Origin: Gorsachius magnificus
Lineage: Eukaryota; Chordata; Aves; Pelecaniformes; Ardeidae
NCBI GenBank assembly: GCA_034008185.1
Contig: CM067095.1
Location: 5,502,610-5,566,609, forward strand
DNA: 64,000 nt
Reading direction: 5' to 3'
Shown one piece after another: positions 1 through 8,024 of this stretch (its first letter is position 1; each line of letters starts with the position of its first letter). The translations under genes were made by a program, and so were the position numbers. Below the pieces are notes generated by a model that saw only the letters and a program-made list of their open reading frames with translations, ran no database searches and was not told where the DNA came from.

Positions 1-185
1 GGCCTTCCTATTAAAATCTTTATCAGCTCTGCAGATTGCCCAAAGGCTCATCAGTTTCCCTATCTCTCAGTACCAAGATCTGCTTTAACTTTTACAAATA
101 GCTCTAAGATATTTCTCAGCTTATCAGCATTGCCAAGCAGCCTGTCTTATCATTACTATTGCAGATAAAATAAATGAGCTCAGGA
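1..185. promoter_or_regulatory. Cluster of GATA-type motifs
   Basis: Four GATA-family core matches lie within 170 bp: TTATCA at 20-25, 121-126 and 147-152, and AGATAA at 163-168. Clusters of such sites are common in enhancers bound by GATA factors, but the core is short and occurs often by chance in AT-rich DNA. The block sits in the putative intron 1, a frequent location for enhancers. The functional reading is inference. Confidence 0.2.
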
Positions 186-510
186 TGATATGAATAATGG
201 CATTTTCTGTAGGCTGGTTTCCCATTACATTTTCAACAGACTGTAGATTTAAACTTCAGCACAAAAGGAAAAAATAAAAAGGCAGTGGAGGGGGAAAGGT
301 GGTGGGTATTTTTCCTTCCCATTTACCTTCACTGTCTTAGAGCACAGGCTACATTTTTAAGCTCACCTGATGCGTGCTAGTAATTAATTTTGAAAGAGAG
401 CAGAAACACCTCAGCCCTGCTTTCTCTGAAGACCAAAAGCACAGTTACTTCTGGGATGTTTTTTTCAGCTACATTTGTTGGAGAGAAGCAAGGGCTAAAT
501 TGCACTCTGC

Positions 511-532
511 CTAATGAAGCCGTCTTCATTAG
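511..532. promoter_or_regulatory. Perfect palindrome of homeodomain-type half-sites
   Basis: Nine-base arms CTAATGAAG (511-519) and CTTCATTAG (524-532) are exact reverse complements separated by CCGT. Each arm carries a TAAT/ATTA homeodomain core. Such symmetry could bind a homeodomain dimer or form a small cruciform. The palindrome is directly visible; the binding is inference. Confidence 0.3.
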
Positions 533-2255
533 TTTGCTCCTTTCCCTAGCAGACTAGGAATACCAGTCAGATGGGGAATTGAAATCATGAAAAGCAACAG
601 AACTGCATTTGAATTAAAAGACTAGGCTACAAAGGTCTCCGACGTCTGCTCCGGGCTGATTAGCACGAGGCGCGTGCGGCCCCGTTGCGGCACAGAGCGA
701 ATTTTACAGCGCACGTTTGCGGATAAAGGCAAAGCGTTCGCAGGAGCCGAGGAAGCTGAAAGACTAACACGTGTCTCCCTTTTCGTGACAGCGAGCAGGG
801 AGGTCATGTTCTGGCAACCATTTTCTGCCTGGTCCCTGCAGCAATCACTACGGGGTTAAATGCTTTTCCGCTCCCCAAATTCCTAGCCCTGTCACTGTAT
901 CAAGGTTATCTATTCTTGGCAGTGACAGGTGAAAATTCATCTCCTAATTATTTCTTGCTGCGTAACCTGCACTGATGAAGTAACAGCGAGGGATTGCGGT
1001 ACACCCTCTACGGGAGGCTTTGCTAGAGAGCCAGTCATCCACGGAGACGGAAGGTGTGTGGTAAGGAGATATTTATGAAGGATTTCCAACCATTTTGAAG
1101 GCAGACTATACTATAACTTCATAACCTACAGGTTTGGAGTAAGGATCCACCTGCAGGTATCTTAATAGCCTAAAGGCTTTTTATTGTTGATTATTCCATG
1201 GAAAAAAATCCCCAAGATTTACACCCATTATATTCCTGATTCTTCAGGATCCATACAGCAGTGACTGCAGAAACAGCATCCACATACAGATGTTTTTTAA
1301 TCCCCCACAGAAACGTTACGGCAAACAACGTATGCAGCTTGCTTTAACTTAATATTAAAAATCTTGTAGCTACCTTCCATGGCAATTTAACTGTAACATT
1401 TTTTCCACGAGAACATGAGCTAGGCTGAGCACTTTCAAAATTAAAAATATTTAAGAAAAAAATCTCATTTTGTAAGCAAGCTAGAAATATCTTTGGTAAC
1501 AACATAAACAGCCACCTTGAAATGCTGGCTTCATGTAAACTCTTCTCCTACCACCCACCAGAAAGTAAGGTTTATTTTTACAGTACTAAAGAATACATTT
1601 TGTTTACCTTTAACCCTTTCAATGCAGACATACAAGATACAAACGAATGCTTTGGAGAACCTGTTTTTTCCACATCCACATCAACAGCACCATCCTAGTT
1701 TAAGTTTACAAGAACCAACGATCGCAGGGTGCCATTCTTACCATTTAAAATGACATTGGCTGCCTTGAGAGACGCTCTCATGCTAAACCCTGCCCGTGAG
1801 ATGGCTATGCCGGGGTCACGAGCTGTAGAACTCTGGCAGGGTAATGGGACAGGGCAGGGAGGAAGATTCCCATCCCAGCGTCACCATCTGCAGTCAGGGC
1901 CTTCCACTGGTCTCTGTCACATACTTTCAGTTTCCCTGATGGTGACCTTTTCTACAGGGTGCAGAAGCGTCACTAACTCCTTCATGCAAACTCTCAGTGC
2001 TTAACTCCAGCACCATTTTCCACCTTTTAGGAAAGCCAAGCCCTGCCTCGAACTTTGAAAGCAGCAGTGAGCGGCCACCACTCTGGTTTGCATTTCCAAT
2101 GATCGGCATTTCACAACTGAGTCAATGTTAGGTGAACCCAATCAGATAACTGACGCTAAACCAAGACACAAAATAAACCCATCAAGAAGACACTAAAATT
2201 GGGACTGTCCTACCAAACCCAGCCCCACCTCAAGAGCTGCAATGCAGCCCGGCAG

Positions 2256-2269
2256 CCACAAGATGGCAC
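2256..2269 (+). promoter_or_regulatory. CTCF-like core motif, forward orientation
   Basis: CCACAAGATGGCAC matches the 14-base CTCF core consensus CCASYAGRKGGCRS at 13 of 14 positions (the fifth base is A instead of C/T). CTCF acts as an insulator and loop anchor, and its motif orientation matters. This copy lies about 4.2 kb inside the putative first intron. Motif quality is good, but occupancy cannot be seen from sequence. Confidence 0.35.
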
Positions 2270-2587
2270 ACAAAATACTACAAAATATTATCAATGAAAC
2301 GCTGAAATGGGGGCCTGGACTTTTAAAACAGCCATCGCACCTTTAACTTCCTAAAAATAGTGATAGCTGTGCAAACCTGCCTCGATTACCAGAGCCACCG
2401 TCAGGGGTCACTGCGTCACCTCGCTGCCGGGATCCGCGTCAGGGCGATGCTCAGCGGAACCCGCCAAGCCGGAACGTGTTGGTAACTCAGGGACAAAAGC
2501 TGGGCAAGCCATCTGAAAAATAACTAGCGTCACCAGCACTCAGATTTGAAATGAGCAACTCAAATTAGGCAAATTCCCCAGCAGTGA

Positions 2588-2639
2588 CAGAGGTGTTAAG
2601 ACTGTTCACCTTTTTCCTCTGTTGGTTTTAACACCTCTG
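2588..2639. promoter_or_regulatory. 12-bp inverted repeat with T-box-like half-sites / hairpin
   Basis: CAGAGGTGTTAA (2588-2599) and TTAACACCTCTG (2628-2639) are perfect reverse complements with a 28-base spacer. Further pairing (G-U, A-U, C-G) could lengthen the stem when transcribed. Each arm contains AGGTGTTA, close to the T-box factor half-site AGGTGTGA, giving an everted or inverted half-site pair. Alternatives are an RNA hairpin in an intron or the worn termini of a small inverted-repeat element. No microRNA family is recognised. Confidence 0.35.
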
Positions 2640-5600
2640 AGCCCACGCGTGGGCAGGCGCTGCCGGCCAGCTCGGCGTTCGGCTCCTGGAGGCTAACCGC
2701 TCGCTCTGGACCCCGAGCGTGAGAAACGCTGACGGGCAGGTGTGTGGAAATGAATTATTTTCCTGTTTAAGGCAACTGCTACTAAAAATGTAAGGCTGTA
2801 TTTAAGGCACTTTTAACAAGCGCTTTCTTCTCCGTCTGAAAGTCAGCTCCCAGGCAATCCTTAGGATATTATGAGGACTCTGAAAACGTGTATCCAGCTA
2901 CCAAGTTTTATGGAATGCACATCATCACGTATACGCATTTCTATGTATTTCATTTTCACCAGCAGGATGATAAGGTCATTTGTGTTTACACCATTAAGCC
3001 TAGAGCTTTTCTCTTCCTTGGGACCTATTTTCAATAGATAAACAGAAATAATTTAATGAAGCCTGGAAAAGAACATAAGCCCTTAATGGTTTACCCTTGG
3101 CGTTAAATAAGTAAGGAAATTATTCACTAGCATCTCTCGTTTTGTGGACGTTTTAATCGTACGGTTACCTAATCTCTTACACAGTAGTTATGAGAACAAA
3201 AGAAACGTATAGAGGCAAAGCACCCACCTACGAACCTATAGGTACTACTTTTAACAAGCCTATTTTTCAGAATATGTTTTGGTTATGGAAATCTGAAGAA
3301 CAAATTCCTATCCATAGGCATTTTCCCCAAATGCTCCATCACCAACCTCATTATGCGATACAGAAATTCTCCCGAGGGATATTATGTAATGGCAATCCCT
3401 CCTGCCTCTCCCTAAGGAGTATATTTCTCATTACATCTCCTAGTAATTGATGAGTCTAGGAAATCATTTCTGGTAAAACCATATGTTTCTTTACCTAGTT
3501 CAGAATTTCCACCTTTATTCAGAAGGACGAAAGACTGCAAGAAACCCTAAAATTTCCACTTCTGATGCAGAATGCCCATCTTTGCTCAACCATGCTATTA
3601 AGCGAAGAGCTGCACATTCTTCTACCTGCCTGACTTCAGATCTTGTAAATCCATAAAGTCATTAAAATTAACCAGCTTACATTTCCTATTCCGATGATAC
3701 AAATAATTTTACTGGACTGAATCGTCTGTAACGGCTTTAAAAAGCCTGCTTCATGTTCATATATACCGAGACACCCCTACTGACTATGGGTCACTCAACA
3801 CAAGGACGCTGGGAGGCAAGGGGGAAAAAAAAGGAAGAAAGAAAAGATTTGAGGCAGAAAATGACATCCACATCTGTGCTTTCCAAAAGTGTCGTGCAGC
3901 ACAGGCGGGCTCACTGGAGAGCGCAGCCCTTTCCACTGCCACTTCTGTCAACACCTCACCCTTAAACATCTCGGCAGTTTTTAGTTTAAAAAGTAACAGC
4001 GGCAAACACCAACGTTTGCACTCCTGACTGCAAGGTAACACTTCACATCGCAACATGCTTGCAAAACCAACGCAAAAATAAAGAGCAACTACTGCTAAAT
4101 GCCCCTAGCGCACCACTGGAATCCGAAGCACACTCCAATGCCTTTTTTAACTTAAAAATGCCAGAGCTACTCGTGACACCGCTATGTGATTTAGCCAGCA
4201 CAGGCCACAAGGTCCAACAGATGACTGCATGTCCCGATAGAATAACACCGGGATATATTTTGCTCCTTCGTTTGTTTATGGGAACAGACTGCCCCTCTCC
4301 GATAAACAAGGCTTAAGGTTTCACTCAGAATAACCCCACCTTCCAAATAAAATAAAATAAAAAAAAATCATTCTTTACAGGCGAAGACTTGGTATCCAAC
4401 TAAATAAAATACTGCCTGCCTTGTTTTACAGCATTCACCTCCGCTGGAGAAGGACATCGGGCAGCCCAAGCGCCTTTTGGCTTCAGCACAGGGCAGTTTT
4501 AGGGAAGTGTTGTCAGCAAAGAAGATTCTTGAAGAGAGCATTACAAGTCTGCCGCTTGTAGGAAGTTAATGCTGTGTGTGTAAATCAAGCAGCTCGCCCT
4601 TGTAAGTCTGCATGTGGGGAAAATCGGATTTATACATAAACATAAACCTCTGAAGTAAATTCTGATCAGGGATGACCAGAGATTTAACTCTCTAGAAAGA
4701 AGAATGGGAAGACCCTATTTTCCTGCAATACCTTAGCAGCCTTTGCCAGCTGAGCAAGGCTTGCTTTCAAGAACTGATAACGAAGTAAATAATTCCCATT
4801 TCTGCAGCACAGGGGAGACCGGTTAAGGATGATCTCCAGGACCCAAAGCAATCATTCAGAACAGTAACTTACATAACAACAAATTATCTTTGTTACAAAA
4901 TTAGGTTAAAAGGACCTCAGATACTGTAATGTTACAAAAAATCAGGACGTGCCTTGAGAAGATTAGCTAGCAAGCAGCCTCCTGAGATAAATGCCCAACT
5001 TCAAGAAGATTTTACAAGCCTAAAAACCAGCTTAAATTCCAGAGAGATGTACAAGCCTTTGCCATTTAAAAAGGTCTCTCTTTCCTTCCCTCTGCCCTCA
5101 CCTTATTCCCGAGCTCTTTTTCCAAACCATCTTTAGTTAACCAGTGACCTGGAAATCTTACTTCGTCCCAACACCTCCCCTCCCCCTTTCAAACTTGTCA
5201 CTTTTAAACACACAAGGTTTAATTTCTTAATTGGATTAAATTTTTCTTTCAAGAAGAGCAAGGGGGGCACAGAAGCGGACGCAGGGACAAGAACAACGCC
5301 CGGGCAGCCAACCTGCGCCCCGGGTGCCGGCGTGGCCAGCACAACCTGCCAGGCTCGGGGAGGCGACCCGGGGGATTCCTTGGGCCAAAAGCCACGCGAA
5401 AAAAAGAAATCCACGAAGACCATTTTAAAACTTGCTCTTCTTTGTGACTAGAGGGACTCTGGCCTGCACGGAAGGGGTTAACCACCGGCTACAGATTTTT
5501 GGGTTTGTTACCGTTTTTTACCAGCCAGCAATCCCAGACAAACACCGTCCTCACCCGGCAGCCTGCTGCAACACCCCGCCTGCCAGGAAAACACCCCGAA

Positions 5601-5920
5601 AGAGCCCATTCCCGATATTCTGCCGGCGGGCACCACGGACGCGCCTACAGAGCCGCTCCGCCGCGGTCACCCGTGGGTGGGAGCAGCCCGAGCCCCCCCG
5701 GCTCGGGTGCCGCCGCCCCGGCCCCGCTCTCTGCCGCCCGTGGAAGGCAGAGATTCAATTTTTTATTTTTTTTTTTTCTTTTTCTCCCCCCTCCTCCTGG
5801 AAGCGGGGGCGAGGGGGTGGGAAGGAGGATGCGGTCGCACTGGAGGAATGTGCGAAACGGGGTGAAAAAAGGCAGCTTGGGAGCACATCGCACCCCGGCA
5901 TCTCCTTGCTGCTACGTCTC

Positions 5921-5944
5921 TTTTTTTTTTTTTTTTAAAAAAAA
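5921..5944. repeat. T16A8 homopolymer junction
   Basis: Sixteen T (5921-5936) are followed directly by eight A (5937-5944), forming a self-complementary A/T block inside the GC-rich island. Such tracts exclude nucleosomes and are length-unstable. A second T-rich stretch lies at about 5760-5782. Confidence 0.8.
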
Positions 5945-6097
5945 TAAAAATTATTTAAACACGCCCAGTCTCCCCCCCAAAAACCCCTCTCCACAGATCC
6001 GTAGGAGAGCTCCTGGGTGTGCCTGCGGGGATGGGCAGCCACCACCCGCTTCTGCCCCTCCGCATCCCAGCACCCGCTCGGGGCAAGGGATGCGACA

Positions 6098-6141
6098 CCC
6101 CCCCCCCCCCCCCCGAGAGGAAACCGGGGGGGGGGGGGGGG
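6098..6141. repeat. C17 tract facing G16 tract
   Basis: Seventeen C (6098-6114) and sixteen G (6126-6141) flank an eleven-base spacer. On either strand the two tracts can pair as a GC-only hairpin, or separately form i-motif and quadruplex structures. In the favoured model the block lies about 310 bases inside intron 1 of the leftward gene. Confidence 0.85.
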
Positions 6142-6195
6142 CCGGCGCGAGCAAACGGCGCGGCCGGAAAAATCAAACCACCTCGCCGACTGTAC

Positions 6196-6199
<4 letters not shown>

Positions 6200-6227
<28 letters not shown>
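6200..6227. repeat. A28 homopolymer
   Basis: Twenty-eight consecutive A are followed by A-rich, purine-biased sequence to about 6257. On the minus strand this is a poly-U tract about 220 bases downstream of the splice donor. No retroposed body lies next to it, so it looks like a simple-repeat expansion rather than a retrotransposon tail. Confidence 0.8.
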
Positions 6228-6229
<2 letters not shown>

Positions 6230-6448
6230 AAGAAGAAAAAGAAACACACAAAAAAACCGCACGCACACAACCATCGCACCGGGCGGAAAGCACGGCGATT
6301 TCCTCCCCCCGTCCGACCGCAAAGCCGCCGAACTCCCCGGCTCCGCAGCCCGCCAGAAAAGCCCTTCCCCGCCGGGAGACGGGGGAGCGGCCCCGCGGGG
6401 GCCGGAGGGTCCCGGCCCGAGGGCACCCGCCCGCCCGCCCGTACTTAC

Positions 6449-6720
6449 CCCGCGGCGCGCAGACCATGGCGAGCCCCGCCGGCGAGCCGGGCCCCCGCGG
6501 GACCATCCACCGGGCGCGGCCGAGCGGCCCCCACGGGCGCGGCGCGGCGCGGAGCCGCTCGGGGCCCCCCCGCGGCGGCACAACGCGGCGCCCGGCCCGG
6601 AGGTGCCCCGGGGGTCCCGCCGGCCCCCGCCGCGGCGCCTCCGCCTCCTGCCGCCGCAGTCCTCCGCCGCTCGCTCCTTCTCCTTCGCTCTCCCGGGGGG
6701 CGCGGGCAGCGCGTCTCTCT
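6449..6720 (-). other. Candidate first exon (mostly 5'UTR) with strong splice donor; right end approximate
   Basis: Read on the minus strand, the GC-rich sequence ends ...CCGCGG followed by GTAAGTAC, an excellent donor: the last exon base is 6449 and the intron starts at 6448. Upstream is purine-rich GAG/GGC sequence typical of a vertebrate 5'UTR. Two in-frame ATGs lie close to the donor: one at 6506 (19 codons plus one base of coding, MVPRGPGSPAGLAMVCAPR) and one at 6467 (MVCAPR). Neither start is recognised as a known protein, so translation may begin in a later exon outside the window. The transcription start cannot be fixed; 6720 is a guess. A chance donor in a non-transcribed part of the island remains possible. 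Confidence 0.4.
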
Positions 6721-7035
6721 TCCCTTCTTTTTCCTCCCCTTCTCCCCTTTGCTTGGGGTTTGGGGATTTTTTTTTTTTTCCTCCCCCCCCTTGGCCGAAC
6801 CCGGGGCTCAAAGTTTGCGGCCCCTGCGCTCGCCCCGGCGGGCTGCGTCCCCGCCGCCCGCTCAGCCCCGGAGCCGCCGCGCAGACGGCGCTACGGGTCC
6901 ATCACCCGCGGGGCCGCGGCGGGGCGAAAAGCACGCGAGGGGGCGAAAAAAGCCCACGGAGAGACGCACCAAAAAAGGGCAAAAAAAAAACAAAAAACAA
7001 AAAAACAAACAACCAAAACCCAGCAGGAAAAAAAG

Positions 7036-7056
7036 AAAAAAAAAAAAAAAAAAAAA
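7036..7056. repeat. A21 homopolymer in an A-rich stretch
   Basis: Twenty-one A follow a broader A-rich stretch starting near 6966, in the middle of otherwise GC-rich island sequence. Like the A28 tract, it has no element body attached. Confidence 0.8.
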
Positions 7057-7200
7057 GCGACCCAGGCGGCTCCGGCCGGCATCCGACGAGGGAGAGAGCG
7101 GGGAAGGATCAGCCCCGCAGGCAGCCCCGGCCCGGCCCCATCTAGGGGCTTCCCCCGGCGGCGGATTTCTTTCTTTCTTTCTTTTTGTGATTCACGCCTC

Positions 7201-7214
7201 GGTAGCCATTATTC
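7201..7214 (-). promoter_or_regulatory. YY1-like motif in the island
   Basis: On the minus strand this reads GGGAATAATGGCTACC, with the ATGGC core of the YY1 consensus AANATGGCNGC. YY1 sites commonly lie just at or downstream of transcription starts in CpG promoters. The match is partial, so this is only a hint about where transcription may begin. Confidence 0.2.
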
Positions 7215-7362
7215 CCAAACATGGACGAGGAGGAACCGCGCCGAAGCCCGCTCCGCTCCGCGCCGGCGGTGCCGCTCCTCGGGCGCTCCGCGGCGCGACT
7301 GCTCCGCGCGGCCGCGGCCAGCGCCTCCCGCCCCGCGCCCGCCCGCCCGCCGCCAGGCGAGA

Positions 7363-7450
7363 CCAATCCAGCCACGAGACGCTGATCCCCGCGGCCCGGC
7401 GCGGCTCGGCTCGCGCGCGCCCGCCTGTCCGCCCCGCCCCGCCCCGGGGC
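7363..7450. promoter_or_regulatory. CCAAT box and Sp1-type GC boxes
   Basis: CCAAT occurs at 7363-7367 (ATTGG on the minus strand, the NF-Y core), followed at 7431-7446 by tandem CCCCGCCC-type GC boxes. Both work in either orientation and are usual proximal promoter elements. Their position several hundred bases upstream of the candidate minus-strand exon fits leftward transcription. Confidence 0.45.
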
Positions 7451-7550
7451 ACGCGCGGGACCCGCCGTCGGGGCAGCGGGCGCGGGGCGCGCGCCCTGGG
7501 TGCGCGCGTGCAGGCGGTCCCGCGGCGGCGGCGGGGTGTCTGTGTGTGTG

Positions 7551-7605
7551 GGTGGGGGGTGGGGGGGGGGGGGGGGGGGTGGGGGGTGGGGGGGGGTGGG
7601 TGGGT
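7551..7605 (+). repeat. Extreme G-run / quadruplex-forming region
   Basis: A run of nineteen G (7561-7579) is flanked by further runs of six to nine G separated by single T, followed by GGGT repeats. It can form many overlapping G-quadruplex registers on the plus strand. Run lengths here are sensitive to sequencing error. It lies upstream of the candidate leftward exon. Confidence 0.8.
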
Positions 7606-7727
7606 GTCTGTGGTGGTGGGGCGCGCGCTCCGTGGGCGCGCGCACAGCCGGCGTCCCCGGCGGCCCGGCGGGCGGGGGGGGTGGCGGGGCGCGGGGCGGG
7701 GGGGGGCCAGGACGCACGGCCCGGGCG

Positions 7728-8024
7728 TGTGTGCGTGGGCGTGCACGGTGGGCGTGGGCACGCATGGTGTGCACGTGAGTGTGCACGGTGTGCATGTGAG
7801 CATGCATGGTGTGCATGGTGGGTGTGGGTGTGCATGGTGTGCACGTGAGCGGCACGTGTGCGTGGGCGCAGGTGTGCACGTGAGGTGCACGGTGTGCATG
7901 TGGCGTGCAGGTGTGCGTGGGCGTGCAGGTGTGCATGTGAGCGTGCACGGTGTGCGTGGGCGTGCAGGTGTGCATGTGAGCGTGCACGGTGTGCGTGGGC
8001 GTGCATGGCGTGCATGTGGCCTGA
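7728..8024. repeat. GTGCAC/GTGCGT-rich minisatellite with a 39-bp higher-order unit
   Basis: The block is built from short GTGC(A/G)-type words. Its right part holds a perfect 39-bp unit twice (7921-7959 and 7960-7998), then a partial third copy; the left part holds more diverged 18-24 bp variants. Alternating purine/pyrimidine composition gives it Z-DNA potential. Because 39 is divisible by three, long open frames run through it on both strands, but these encode only repeats such as HMHTCTPTHT and are not credible proteins. It marks the right edge of the CpG island. Confidence 0.85.

Larger units (their letters stand above)
1..5260 (-). other. Putative first-intron sequence of a leftward gene; non-coding
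   Basis: This AT-leaning, essentially single-copy DNA lies downstream of the minus-strand splice donor at 6448/6447, so it would be intron 1 if that donor is used. No open frame looks like a known protein, and no recognisable interspersed repeat was seen. It contains motif-rich patches listed separately: a GATA-type cluster at the left edge, a TAAT palindrome near 520, a double E-box palindrome at 1149-1158 (ACCTGCAGGT), a CTCF-like site near 2260 and a T-box-like hairpin near 2610. Calling it intron depends entirely on the promoter interpretation; otherwise it is simply intergenic. Confidence 0.4.
5270..7760 (-). promoter_or_regulatory. Large CpG-island promoter
   Basis: CpG density and GC content rise sharply near 5270, peak at about 6260-7510, and fall beyond about 7760. 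It is the only major island in the window. It contains GC boxes, a CCAAT box and a minus-strand splice donor, all typical of TATA-less vertebrate promoters. The favoured transcription direction is leftward because of the donor at 6448; bidirectional initiation is possible. No first-exon protein is recognised. The island is broken up by long A, T, C and G homopolymers, so some run lengths may be assembly uncertainty. Confidence 0.75.

Noticed and set aside
4481..4500. REST/NRSF-like TTCAGCACAGGGCAG
   Set aside because: Left half-site is good but the spacing to the right half is two bases short and the right half is poor.
5095..5110. Minus-strand splice donor-like AAG|GTGAGG near 5101
   Set aside because: Good donor consensus but outside the island core and not preceded by a plausible exon; the donor at 6448 fits the promoter better.
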